Shown piece by piece: positions 1 to 14,839 of a stretch of 64,000 nt of DNA (within the stretch, counting starts at the first letter, position 1; every line of letters starts with the position of its first letter). The position numbers and the translations under genes were made by a program. The stretch comes from Pardosa pseudoannulata (taxonomy: Eukaryota > Arthropoda > Arachnida > Araneae > Lycosidae): positions 132,955,205 to 133,019,204 of the forward strand of contig CM063502.1 in assembly GCA_032207245.1 (NCBI GenBank). Direction: 5' to 3'. The notes under the pieces are model-generated. The model was not told the DNA's origin, did no database searches, and saw nothing but the letters and a program-made list of their open reading frames with translations.

Positions 1-9
1 ATTACCATC
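1..9 (-). CDS. AP3D1: Possible first bases of AP3D1 exon 19
   Basis: On the minus strand a 45-base T tract (14-58) leads into ACAG followed by GATGGTAAT at the window edge. The two bases left by exon 18 (AA) would join as AAG-ATG-GTA, an open frame. Too short to confirm; the T tract may be only a homopolymer that happens to look like a polypyrimidine tract. Confidence 0.3.
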
Positions 10-10
10 C

Positions 11-13
<3 letters not shown>

Positions 14-58
<45 letters not shown>
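14..58. repeat. Poly(A) tract, 45 bp
   Basis: Uninterrupted A run on the plus strand. 59-449 beyond it is AT-rich intron 18 sequence with nothing recognisable. Confidence 0.9.
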
Positions 59-64
<6 letters not shown>

Positions 65-449
65 ATAAATCATCAGTAGTTCAAAATTTGTAATTTTAAC
101 TATACCATTCTTGATTAGAGTTAGACAAGCTATATAAAAAAATGCTTATGCATCATTGAGAATGAAAAACTGAGTACTATTAAATTCCTGTAAGTACTAA
201 TTGTTTATAATTATTTTTTAAAGAAATTATTAAAAAGCTTTTGCTATGAAAGTTGTTTTAAAAAGCACATCAATTTGATGGGCATACAATTAGATCAAAC
301 TATTCACTATCATAAGTTATAAGTATAAAGTTAAATAGTCTTAATTCTAGCTTGACAATATTTCCAAATATGATCCAAAACCACTAAATACTCAGTTTTT
401 ATTAATACTCAGTTTACCTCAGTAGATTAATCCAAATACATATACTCAC

Positions 450-542
450 TTATGCTCAGTTTTGATAAATATATCCCCAGTACATTCTTCTTCTGATGAT
501 GATTCAGATGGAGGCTCGTTTATCCAAGCATCAAGATCCAAG
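450..542 (-). CDS. AP3D1: AP3D1 exon 18 (start of acidic hinge)
   Basis: Completes Gly and encodes LDLDAWINEPPSESSSEEE followed by CTGDIFIKTEH and two bases. The LDLDAWINEP motif followed by an acidic serine-rich run marks the trunk-to-hinge boundary. Donor CATAA|GTGAGT; 93 nt. Confidence 0.93.
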
Positions 543-3500
543 CTGATATAAAATAATGCTCTTTAAATTAAATGCTGAATTGTTAGGAGATATTAAGGTA
601 ATAATGCTGCTGCATAGCAAAATGCTAGTATTTATCAGATTTTTTTTAAACATATTTAAATACAACAATAAAAACATTTATATTAATTAATAATGTTTAA
701 ATAACAACATTTAAAAAAAAAAAGCTAAAATTCTTTACTCTTAGTAATGATTTTAAAAATGCATTAAAACGAGTTATTTTTAAATTCTTTGATATTTTCT
801 TTATAATTTCAGGTATTCTAATAGAATTCTGATTAGTTCCTGACAGCATTGTTTTAATCTTTGATGTCTATATTCACAAAGCATATAGACAATATGTAAA
901 TATTTATTGCAATGTCTATATGCAAAAGCCCTATGGAACATTGTATGGATGTCTGTTTTGAGCAAACCAAATGTCCAGATGACATTGCTACTTTGCCTTT
1001 CGACAACTGCTCTGATATCACAGGGAATGAAAAAGTTCCTTCTATTTTATGCCATAATTGGGTCCATTTGACATCTGACATGATGTTGAATGAATGTCAT
1101 ATCAATGTCATTAGTGTCTTAAATAAGACATCTGTGGACTGCCAGTTGCTTTCCACAGGACGTTTGTCTACTTCAATTATAAATTGGACATCAATTTAAA
1201 AACATTATGAGGTTTATTATGACATGCATTATGTAGTACATTATGTTTTCTATTGTTTAGATGTTCAAGAGTCATATCTGATGTACAATTATACATCTCC
1301 TTATATGTCAGTATATACCCAGTATATATCTCCCTCTGGATATCAGTATGTCTTATGGATATCCAAGGGAGTCTTTGAATAATACCCTAACTATTTTGCT
1401 CCTAGCAAAATCACATTAAATGATTTCAAAATAAATAGAAAGAAATTAAGCATGGAAAAAATCTGCTCATTACCTAAATAGGAAAATAAATTTACAAATT
1501 AATTATAAAAAAATTTTGTGTTCCTTGTACTCTTCTCTTTTTTAGATCCTCCAAATAAGATAGACCACAAGGCCTTTAGGAATTTTATAATATTTGATAT
1601 TATCTTCCATAACATTAAATGCACCAATAATTGTTTGTTCAGAAATTAAAGTCTTCTTTCTTCTATGACATTTTTTAAACCTATTTAATACAATAATGAA
1701 AATCTTTAAATTAATTACTGATCTTTAGCTAACAAGGCTTTGGCAATATGCATTCTGAATTAACAGAAAAGTAAAATATATTGGTATTCTAATATGACGC
1801 TGTAGAATATGGTATAGTATCCAAATTATTTTTCGAACTTTATCAAAGGAGCTAAAATTATTCTATTTCTCTCAAAGCAGTCAAGCTGTTGCTTATGTCT
1901 GGAATACTGTCTTAATACTGTCCATACCATCTTACTGGCTACTGACTTTATTAAAATTTTTATCAGCCTTATTGGCAGTGTACCTTTAATCCTGCAGTTT
2001 TCTTCTATAATATTAAGTTACCTCTTAATTTGCAGCTTTCTATGCTCATTTTTAGATATTTGGGGATCAAAGCTTAACAGTACACTTTTTTTTTTTTTTT
2101 TAAACAGAAAAAGTGATCATTCTAAAAAATTCAAAATAATTTAGCTGTTTATAATCAGATTTTGAAATATGAAGACCTCAATTTCCTAATATTTCCCATC
2201 TTTTTCAAACTCTCTGATATTACCGTGTTCCTCAGGCTTATGCCAACCTGATTATATAGACCCATAATATCTCCTAAAATGTGCAATACATTTACTGAGA
2301 CATTTGTTATGTTAGACCTTGCATTGAAAAATGATGAGATTGAAATTTAATTGTAAAGACACTACAGACTAGAGATACATTATAACAGATTGATGACAGT
2401 TTACTTCAAGTTTTGCAGAAATTGCCTTGTGTATCATACACATAACTAATTTTCATTTATCTCAAAATATACATATTATAGATAATGTAAATAAAAATTT
2501 AAATTTTGATACTTCTATAAATGACAGTAAGCTTTTGAACAATTATATGTTAAAAAATTCAGTCACTTCACAAAAGTCAGTAATTCATAAATTTTAAATT
2601 CATCCTTCATGTTAAAAAATTATGCATTTTTAAATATTTAATTTTTTAAAATATTTCCAAAATAAAACTTTATAGTGAACAGAAATTTTGCAAACTTCTT
2701 TTGCTTTACTGCATTTTAAGCAAATAATCAATATAACTTCATTCATATGAAATAAATATATGCTTACCCTTCAGGTACAGGAACTTTCTTTTGGGCCTTT
2801 GGAGCTACAGGGTTTAACTCCCCTACAAACAGAGACAATAGTTCAGATGACACCTTTTCACCCTTAGACTGAAGCTTCAGGATTTGCTTCACTAAATGCA
2901 GGACACAGCAAGCCTGAATAATGCACAAAAAATAAAATTGTCAAATAAATGCCAAAATGAAGACAAATAGGATATGATCTGGATATTAACACTTAACTAT
3001 TCATAATGAATCCAAGAATATCACTGTTGATTGTTTTTAAAATATAACTGGGCATAAACTATGAAAATTAAAACTAAAAATATTGCACATTTTTATCAAG
3101 TTTTCCCTATCTTCAAGATTATTGAGAAGAATGTAGCAAACTGATGCAAGTATAAGTTTCATAGATTGATAATCCTGCTTTTATGACATTAAAGAAAGAC
3201 AATTATAGGGCATATGTATAAATTGCTGATAAAAGAAACTTTACAAGAACTATTATAAAATCCTTATAGGCATCCCAGTATACAAGTTCTTGCTTAATTC
3301 TTGGTAAAAAATAATAAACACATCTATGAGATCCATAATTTAAACATAAGAGATAAAGTTTGGGATGATTTAAATATTTTAAATTCAGACTTACATAATG
3401 CTAAAATCAAAGGTGATAAAAGTCTTAAGATAAATAAACTTTAAACTATTTTATAGAACATCTTAGATCCAAATTAGCATAACCACTATGTATTGCTTAA

Positions 3501-6500
3501 ATGAGAAAAAACATTACTATAAGAAGTTAAAGTTCATACCCTCTCTTGGACTTCTAAATCAGCACTTTGGACAAACATTGGCATTTTATCAATCAACATG
3601 TTAGATGCTGCTATTGCTCTATCTGTATCATCTTCAGACTCACATAACTCTACAACACGAGCATACAGTTTTGTGGCATTTTGCACAAATATACTTTGTA
3701 TATGATATGGGAGAAACATCACTTTTTGATCCATCATTGCTTCAAGAGTATCCATAGGAGAATTAAGCATTCTGAAATAAAAATGCATGATTGTATTGAA
3801 TACAAAATATGCAAAACTAATTTTTCCTATTTAAATAAAGTGTAATAAAGGGTCAATCAGTAAAGACTGATTGACATAAAACTATTACTAAGAACTTTTC
3901 TTATTGGCATAAATATACAGAAATATAAATATCACCAATCTTAAAGTCAAATAACTGACTTTTCTGGTAATGAAATTAATCTAAAAAGAATTGAGTAGAA
4001 ATTATATATTGACTTCATTTCTCTTTCTTCAGAAAAGAATAAAATGGGTAGAAAAACTTGAAAAAATATTTCAGACATTGCTCTATACACTAAAGCTGCT
4101 AATTGGATATGAGAAATTAAATTTGCTATGTATTAAAAGAATAGGTAAATGTTCTATTCTCTAAAACAAAACTTTTTATACAGAAGTGAAAAGTATGAGA
4201 GATATTTATATGAAAAAAAATTAAATATAAGTCAATAGAATTGTTTTAAGATGTAGTAATTAAAACACATACTCAGAAAATTCACCACAAATCCAAGCTG
4301 CTGCATAAAGCACTTCTGATATACTATTTCTGTCTGAATTTCCTTGAAGTAAATGAGCATTTTGTAACAGCACAGACTAGGAAAAGATAAATAAATTAGC
4401 TCAATGTTAGAGTTAAAATGTGAAAAATATTACAAGAAAAAGCAAGCAGTTTAAAAAGGACTAAATTTTACAGTGAAAAAGATATATGAAAACAGGAAAC
4501 CAAGATTGAATTATTTTATATTCTTTATAAATTAAACATATATTAAAGCTGAAAAGTTATATTAATATCTGTAATTAATAATAACAAAGATTTTTTTTGT
4601 CTATATTAAATACAAGGAATTGCTGTATGCATTAAGCAGGTACACACATATAATGAACTCTTTTTATACACAATATTTTAAAACTAAAATAAAATTAAAG
4701 AGTAAGAGAAATAAAAAAATGCAAATTATATGAAACAGCATTAAATTATTTTAAGGAATAATAACAAAAATTCTGAAACAAAAATAAGAAAACCATAGGA
4801 AATTGTTAATATGTACCTAAATATGCAATATATCACATCATAATTCAAAATTACTCATTTTGAGTTTCAAAACACATGACAATTTTAATTTGTTTCATTT
4901 ATTTGCCTTTTAGAAATTTGCAAACTGGCCTTCTTTCATCTATGTTCTCTTGATGCTTTGTTAAGCCCCTATAAAATTTCACTTGATTTTGTCTCTTATC
5001 ATCAATAGTCACCATGGTTGATAAATAGAATTTTAACTTTTTTGCCAGCACAGTGTTTGTTTCATCAAGGTTATTATCAATGTTTTAAAGATTTAAATTT
5101 CCCACAGATAGTGTGCTTCTCTTATCTCTTGCTCATTATTTGTTTACTTTGTTAAAAAAAAAAAAAAAATAGGCACCCACTGTGAATGCAACAGACACTC
5201 TGGCTTCATTGAAAAATCTAAATACATGAGTGAGAATGGGGTAAAGATAGGCAGAATTTTAAGGAAATGCTTCCCTGCTGGTTCTATCATAAATAGTTCA
5301 CAAAAATCATGTGTTCTCTTAGCATAATTAAATAAAATTTATGTTACAGGACTGGATATTCCATTGTACATTAAGTAGATATTTTATATAATTCAGTATT
5401 GTATAATTGAATGCCAGGAATGATTTTTAGATGTTTTACCAGGAAACAAGAAATACTTAATTCAATAGCTGAAAATTTCACATAAGTGAGTTTTGTATAA
5501 GTGAGTTCCCACTGTGGTACGTACAATCATAAAAAATTAAATTTAATCACATATTTTTATTAAATATACTTACCATCTGAGAAACTGCAAAATTGCGAAT
5601 TGCTTGTACTCTAATTGCCACATCTAACATCTGTGAAGCAATAACAGAACCATGTTTAGTGCCCTCAATTCTTGTTAATTCAACCAATATACTAACATAC
5701 CTGTTAACACAGAATTAAAACATATAAATTAGAAATCAATGAATAACCTAATAGCAATAACACATAAATTTATATTTATTTTAGATTTTTAACATTTATG
5801 ATTATTTGAATATGAAATCTATACCATTCAAAGTTTGTAATGTATTGGTAATTATTTTGAGAACATATATCAATTATTTTAGATAGTAGTTCATCACGAT
5901 ATTGAGATCCTTCAGCTTTGTCCATATGAGTCATTAGCTTTTTCACTATTTCCATTAAATTCTTTTTTGATACCTAAAATAAAACAAAAATGTAATAAGA
6001 TCCTTTATGAATACTCTAATAACCTAAGTGACACATTAAAATATAAAAATCTGAATAAATAGCTAAAATTACATACTATAAGATTAAAATAAGTCATTTT
6101 ATTACATACTTGGTTGAGAAATACACAGACAAAACAGATTATATTACCAGAACATAGTCTCTGATAGCATGTAAGTCTAATAATAACTTATTTAATGTTG
6201 ATTACTCATACAGAAAACATATTGTTTTATATAAGCTTAACAGTGAGTCTTTAATAAAGTCATTAAAAGATCCAAAAATAAATTTAAAATTTGAGGTAAA
6301 GACTTATGATTAGTAGAATTTATTGAATTATTATAATTTATATTAATTCCTTTAGCAAAGTCTTTAGAAATAAGAGTTTAAAGAAGGATATTTTAACTTC
6401 CTAATAATGTTCCTTTATAAGTATAAAAAGAATTAATTGTAAATCACAAAATTCTACAGTAAATATAGAGGAAAAAGAGGACGAGTAAATAAATATATTT

Positions 6501-7511
6501 TAAAAGTTACTTTTAAATATACCATAACACATATATAAATAGTTCACAGGTTAATTAAAAGAATACCTACCATCCCATATAATAGATCTAATGCCCTTAA
6601 TCTAATTGATTCATCCTTATCATCCAGACATTGTAAAACTAAATCTTTGTGAGCTTGAACACTTTTGGGATGTGTTTTTAAAATTTTAGACATGGCAAGA
6701 AGACCCAAATATTTCACTAAAATAAAGGCAGTTATATATTTATTAATTATATTATTAATGTATTTGAAAGCATAAATATAACACAATTAACATTTTTTAA
6801 AAATTTGATAACCCATGAAATATTTCTGTCTTACATTCTTCTGTGCATATCAACAAATATCAATTCTTCAATTTGATATTTAGCAGGGAATAATATACAA
6901 AATTAAATTTTACAGCTATAGATCATTATAAGTTATTTCAGAAATGCAACTGACAAAGCTACTGATTATGAAGCTTAACACTCACAAAAATATAAAGCAT
7001 TCACTCTGAAAAAAAAAAAAAAATTATCGTTGATTAAACTAAAACACATAAAAATAATTCATGGAACAATACCTAAATAAAAAATCTAAGTTTCTAAATA
7101 TTTTCCCATCAAAACTATATAGAAAACTATATAGAGATCAAAACTATATACAAACAAATATAAAATATTGCATTTTTAGGGTTTATACACAGCTAGCAGG
7201 AGAAAAAAAAAGCACCAATTGACACATTAAAGTAATCTAGTTATTACATCCTACAGTTTTTTCCTTCTATATTATTTTAGTACAATATACTACTTAAACT
7301 TTTGGAATACTTTTATTTTCAAATTTTACTATATATCATAATGTAAACCTACATGATAAAGCAAAAAGTAAGACATTTAATCTATTAATATACTATATTT
7401 GTGATAAATGGATATTATAGAAAAAGTTGTATTTTATCATCAGATGACTTTAGTATTAATACTATTATAAAAAATGAGTGTTAATTATGCACAAGGGAGG
7501 CAAAGGCAAAG

Positions 7512-7574
<63 letters not shown>

Positions 7575-9210
7575 CAATTTCATAAAATTTCATATTTTAA
7601 AAAAGCAGTTTTTTTTTTCACAAATTTTCCCATTAAAAAAGTAAAGTTTTAAAGCACTCTATAAATCCTGTATTTTGTCCAATGACATTGTACTGAGCTT
7701 ATTTTCTAAATATATTATATGATTTATATAAAAATAAAAAAAATTTTAACTTTAGATAATTTTTCCATAAAGAACATAAATAGGCAATTTTTGTAAACAT
7801 ACTTCAATGTTATCTTATAAATTTTATTGAAGTACAAGAGTATTTACAAAATAAATATTCACTGTTTAGACATACTTACAGTTTTGATCTGAATCTTCAA
7901 TTAATATCCTCAGTTTCTGAACACAAAGCTAATAAAATAACAAAGTAAAAATATAAATTTAGTTAAAAAATTAACATTTAATGGACATGCATGACTATTT
8001 AATGTTTAAATGTTAGAAAGAAATTTTATACAGAACATATTCTTAAAAAGAAAAAAATAATGACTAGAAAAATAATTTCAAGAAACTCATAATTTAAAAT
8101 AGTAAGTTATAGAAATGAAATGTTATCAAAATTATGCACTTCAAGTTTATCTCATGTTATAAATATGGCAAGACCTTAAGGACAAATTTTTTTTCATTGC
8201 CTGCTAAAAATTTTCTATTTCTTTTTAAAATTCCTGCTTTGCAAAGAATCCCCAGGGCCTAAGGCCTAATTCAACTAGTCTCAATATATTTTGATGAGAT
8301 GGATATTGTGATTTGATGAGTTACATAGGGATAAATGAAATGGTATACATAAAAGGAATAAATTAACTTAGCTTATATTCTTAGGTACTTAATCTGTAAA
8401 TAAGAATACAGCTAGCTCACTCATTTGCTCGTTTGTTCATTCACACGTACACATACACTAAAACATATAAATATTCACTATAAAAGTTTTTAGTACCTCT
8501 CTTATATTAGAAATATAAAAATAAAAAAAAATATTAAAAACTTTAAAACAGTAGAATGCAATTGAGAAGTTTAGATAATTGATTTAATTAAAAATGTAAA
8601 AGAGTAAAATACACACCTGAATAGATGCTGAATGATTTGGCATGCCCGATGATATAGATATTAAAACTAAAATAGTAGAATTTATAATATAAAATTTTGT
8701 AGAATAGAAAATAACCTTTAAATATTAGGTAACAAAGGAAACTATATCCAAATCATATTATTCAAATTATTTATAAACATCTAAATTATTTATAAACATA
8801 TATTTTGAGCTATCTAAACATAGTTTAGTTATCTCAGTGGTGTTAGGGGTAGCACTTCATACTCCCAAAGAAAAGGTTCAAGGTACGATCCTTGGGGTGG
8901 TTCAGGTTGACTCAACCTTCCATCTCTTCAGTGGGTAGATAAACTGAGGATCAAACATGGTTGGGAACTAAATACTGGAGGTTTTGCATAAGGTTGCCCA
9001 CCTAACCAGATCACATATGCTTTTCACCCCAGAGACCATGGTCTCAAAAATAGAGATTGGTATTGTAGGCAAATGCCTCAAATAGGGCTGTCACACCAAG
9101 AAGTTTAGTAGTTTAAATATAATTGCATACAAAATGCTCTACTTTTGGCAAATCCAATTTTATACGTAAAATATGTTTAAATGTTGATATATAAATAAAT
9201 AAATAAATAA

Positions 9211-9284
<74 letters not shown>

Positions 9285-11338
9285 CAGAACTCAATATTAG
9301 AATTTAGCTGTAGTGTATGATATAAAATAAAAAATGTTCTATATATAAAAATCAGAAAAAATTAAGAATCTGTTAACCATATATCATAATCACTTAAAGT
9401 TTAATTGATCTTATTATGATACTTGTGATAAATTAAAGAGCTATAATACACACTCATATTTTTATGTTTTGAATTTGATGAGCAATAAGAATACATGTAA
9501 ATGAAAAAATCTAAAGACAATATGATTATTGCAACAAATATATATCTTGTTTAAGTAAAAATGTATAACTAAGATAAAATTACGCCAAGGAAGATATACA
9601 AAAATATTTAAATGCAAAGTAACTGAGACATTTTTCCAAAAATCAAATGAGAATTGTCTAAAATAAAACAAAGATAATCCCCAGAAGATTTAAATGATGA
9701 AATCTTTCATGAAGTACAGATTGCTACCAGTCTATACAGCATATGAACAGTTAAACAGCCAAAATTTCTGTAGTGTAATAGGGAACAGTTTTTGTAATAA
9801 ACATATCACAATGATCTATCTGCTTTGACATAATTACATCTTTAAGGAAATTATACATTTATTAAGCACAATCAAAATATATATACTTAAAATACGATAA
9901 AGAATTTTATAATCAGCAGTGAATAAATTATCTTTTACCTGCAATCACAGTATTTATACATTCGTATAACAATGACATGGCTGATGTACTGAAAAAAAAA
10001 ATAAAAAAAAAAAAAAGATGAGAGAAATTTGTCTCAATAGATTTTATTGAGCCTATATCTGAACTTAAACACATAACATAAACTTATACATATAACCTAA
10101 ACTTATACATAAACTTAATAAAATATCCAAAAACAACATTATTAAATTCCAACTACTTAATCATATGAAAAATCTCAAAAGGATTAAACACTTTAAAACC
10201 ACTTCTTATATTCACAAAATAATTAACATAATGCATAATATCTAGGAATAATAAAAAAAGAGCTCTTAAATTATTAGAGAATCAATAATGCAAAATACAT
10301 GAAAGAATCTGTTTGATTCCTTATAATCATATTATACAATTAACTTCAGTAAAGCTGATATTGAAAGTTACAATATGCTTTATATTTCGAAAAATATAAC
10401 ACAAGTTAAAAACAAAACATTATAACATCATGTGGAATATCATTTTATGAAAACTCACAATTTTAGAAAATATGTATGATCTTTCTATAGATTTAAAAGA
10501 TACTGAGCACACATCATATATAGTCAAATTAGGATGTATAATCTTTTTTAAAAAAAAGATTTAAAAAAGTGTAATTGATACATAAATATGGATGTTTTCT
10601 AAAATTGCAGTTATTTTGATTGTTAAGATGTTACATTTTATTGTAGTATTTTATAAAGAAAAATTCACTGATACCAGCCATTTTGTGAAATAATAATTAC
10701 ATATAAACACTCTGGTACTATTACCAGTCTACTTGGTACCATTTCAAGCAGGAATTTAGGGATATGATTCCTCTCTCAAATTCTCTCCATTATAAAAGGT
10801 GGAATATTAATATATGGGATGATTATGCAAATATCTGATATAGTAGTTTAAAGATTCAAATGAAATTTATGATAAATTTTAGAAAATATCACTTTTGAAT
10901 CTAGTTCATAAAATGTTTTCATGGATGATTCATACTGCATAATAAGGCTGGGTTTGGGTTTAGTTTGGTGTGTTATGGTCTACTTTTTTGCAATGCTAAA
11001 GGCTAAGAAAATTATAGGAGCAAGTAAGCAATTATTGTTATTAATAATTTTGCATCTTATAAAACAAAAATTAAACTACAAATGTCAACCAGACCATTAA
11101 AGGGGCAGTTAAAAATCTTGTATAGAATTTGTTTCCTTGGAATAATTTTTCCATTTCAATAGAGATAGGTAGATGACAAACCTCTAAACAATCTCCCAAA
11201 TTTTCATGTATTTCCTATTATTTATAATGTCATCTACACTGACATTTTAAGATTTTTGAATTCTCATACTAGAATTTACTTTCAAGATGTCCATAAAATG
11301 AAATCATGAGGAATAGCTACATCTGTTTTACAACTCTC

Positions 11339-11406
<68 letters not shown>

Positions 11407-14400
11407 GTTTACTTATGACATCAAATAAATCTCAGTAATAAATCCAGCAAATAATTTTTTTATACATGACCTCCTATGATGTTTAAAATTATAGCACAAT
11501 ACAGAAGAGGATGGCCTATAATATTCAAAGTTGTTTAAATTTCAAATTTCTTTTACTCTAGCAGAAATGGTTAAGACATTAAATGGTTAAACAGAATTCT
11601 TTTGCGATAAAATATCAATGTACAGTTTTTACAAATTTTTATTATCACACGTAAATGTATGACTTTTTCTCCCCTTTCACAAGCAAAATAAACAAGAAAT
11701 TCTATGATCTGAAATTAGGTAATACTATCATATAAAATATTTTATACCTACAACCATTTTAATTATGAACCCCATTTTATGCATTATAGCTATATAAAAA
11801 AGAATAATTCTCCTATCTGTAAAGTTTCAGCTGTCTACAATAAATAAAAATAAGCATTCACTTATTATCCCAAATAGACGCAAATGCGAACTAGAACACT
11901 TCAAGTTTGAATAGTTGTAAATGGAATGCTGCAGACAGCTATAAAAAGGCTAAATAAAAGTTTTCATACTTTATAAAACAATATTCAGCAAAATTTCACA
12001 AATCAAAGTAAAAACACATAACAGTACTTATCTCTTAAGAGAAAGAAAAAAAATCTATTTATAAAATACAGCAAACCATTAGTCTTAATTCTCAGTGGTG
12101 TTTATGAGACAATGTTCTTAATTTAACTAATCTATTGACTTTTATTAAAAAACAAAAAAAGGATTCACAAAACAATTAACACCACATGCAATATAAAGGG
12201 CATTTTTTAAACAATTACTATACAACAACTACAAGTGGGTTCACACAAATGTGAATACTTAAAAATAACTAAATAAGTTAGATTTAGTGAAAAAAACTAC
12301 ATTTAGTTTTTATAGCTGAAAATTAACTGCTAGTTAACTAACTTGTAAGAAAATAAAAATTCTATTAAATATATTTAGATGGTGAGCCAACTTATTTGTA
12401 TATATTTACTAGAATATATTTAGACTAAGCTTCAAAAGTTAATGATTAGTTCATATATTTAAATTATTATACTATTAATCATTTATCTGAATATATTCCT
12501 TTATATTAAACCTTAATTACCTGTGCTGATTAAAAAAGAGCCTTTATCAAATTACCTATCACAAACATTTTAACAGTTAATCCTTAGATATAAACACGGC
12601 AGAGCAAAATAGATTATAATTGCAACAGTGAAATACATTATCATTGAGTTAAATAGCTTATATGTTTCTCTAGGTATGCAAAAGTAGATTTAAAATTGTT
12701 AAATAATATGAACCTACATACAAAAAAGACAACAAAATATTTTATATAATTAATTAAAGTAAACTAGCATATAAGTAAACTTTTTCTGACAGGTTACACA
12801 GATCTAATATTAAAACTGAATTGTGGAAATTTTTGACTAAATGTATTTAAATTTTAGCCCCTCCCAAGGATAAGTCAAATGTGATGTATTGTAATTCTGT
12901 AAACATGACAGCACCTGAAAATAAAATACTCTCTAGAAAGAGACCAAGATATTGAAATTATTATACTCTTTAATACTTTACATTATAGATATAATTTATA
13001 TCTTTCCACTTAAGAAGGTAATATTCCCTACTTATAGTTCAAAATACTGTACAAAATAACTGATTTTATTTCTCTGAAATTTTTTATTTGATTTCGTTTT
13101 TCCCATATTTGCAAAAATTAAAACAAAACATCATGCAAATAAAAAAACAAATTACCAGATTTTGGCAATCATCATAAGTCAGAAGTACTTAAAAATTTGT
13201 AACCTTAAAAACCTTTAAATGTGCATAACAAATTAAAAGCAAAAGGGATAAAATAAAAAGCAAACAAACATAATATAATTCAATCTAAAAAAAAAAAAAA
13301 CATTTAATGCAAAACATTAATAACTAAAATAAAAAAGCATGCTAATACAAACTCAAAAGCATTTACCTGTGAATTAAATTAGTGAGCGGTTCAATCAACT
13401 TTTTACCCAGTCTGGGTTCTAGAGGAGTCAGAGCACCAAACTGCAAAAAGGGGGAAACCTGCTATTAGAATGCTTTACTAAACTGCGATCCAGACTGGTT
13501 ACAAAAAAAAAAAAAAGTCATGTATCCTTGGGAAGAACTAAGTGTGCATTGCCATTTCAATTTTAAATGGGGATTGAGAAGCACAAAATAAAAGCAAACT
13601 AAAACTTAACTTTATTCAGCTAATAAGCATAAAACAGTTTACAATGTTGTACACATTCTTATACCATAATGTTATATACCATGGTACATGAAGAGGCATT
13701 TTCTTTTAAAGTATACCATACAAGTCATCCCACAGTTACAATACATAATTGAAATAAAACAAGCATGTGTCTCTAAACATTTAAACACTGAAAGAAAAAA
13801 GTACACAATATACATACAAATACATAAATAAGTCATGCTAGTCAGGCAGATCACACAAGAAAAGAAAAAAGGGGTCTCCATAAGATTGAAAAGAGATCAG
13901 AAAAGGATTTCACTGGAAAGATATTTTATTACCTGCGAATTATATTAATGAGAGGCTGACTCAATTTTCGACCCAGTCTGGGTTCAATGTAGGTCAGAAC
14001 AGCAAACTGGAAGAGGGAGAGAATGACTGAGGAGAGTGGACTGGAAATAACATTCACACATGCCCAAAGCAAAAGGATCAGCAAAACATGCAAATACATA
14101 TGCAAACTAAGTTTGAAAATATCATTATCAGTGCACCAGCACATTTAGTACTTGAAATGCAATATATTTTAAAAGTTCCAGGCTTCAATATTAGGGATTA
14201 ATTGAAATAGTTTTTTTTTAAATTTTCCCAACAGATTAATTGAAAACAGAGAAATTAATAAAAAGACTGCAATAACACAAGAGGAATATCTTATGCACAC
14301 ACACATACAAACTAAAGCACTAACTTAAAAATTATATCACTCTCACAAACATGGCATGTACGATTGGTTCTTTTCCAAGAAATGTACTTTTCATATCACT

Positions 14401-14804
14401 ACCATGCACGTGAAAACCTTAAACTATATAATTAAATATTATATATACATAAGATTTTATATATATTTATATATAAAACTATAAAAAGTAAATCATGGAA
14501 ATTTAATTTCAAAACCATCCTATTTAAAATCCAAAATAGACCAGTAATAGAGAGGGTGACATTCAAACAATGTAATGGGAAATATGAACATAGGGAAAAG
14601 TATAAATATTTTTACTTTCATTTAACTGCTAGATGGAAATAGCAGCTTCAACCTAATTTTGAAAGACTGATAAAGATTAATACTATTTACATCACTAGGA
14701 AGGAATATTTTACCTAGACCTAGAAAAATAATCAAACTCAAAATAGAACTAAATTCAGATTATTTGTATAAAATTGTGTATGAAATTCTACACATGACAT
14801 CACA

Positions 14805-14839
<35 letters not shown>

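Larger units (their letters stand above)
2914..8616. other. AP3D1 introns 10-16, no genes beyond the exons
   Basis: Short to medium AT-rich introns (2914-3539, 3772-4272, 4377-5573, 5701-5824, 5974-6570, 6717-7879, 7929-8616). Contents noticed are a 10-bp-arm hairpin at 3852-3875 (GTCAATCAGT, loop AAAG) and a 60-bp poly(A) at 7514-7573. Confidence 0.6.
9989..13366. other. AP3D1 intron 8, AT-rich
   Basis: About 3.4 kb without a convincing gene. Contains a SINE-tail fragment at 10949-11010 and a TA microsatellite at 11342-11402. Confidence 0.6.

Noticed and set aside
13672..13881. 69-codon open frame between exons 8a and 8b
   Set aside because: AT-rich, hydrophobic by composition, no splice context linking it to AP3D1 and no recognisable domain.
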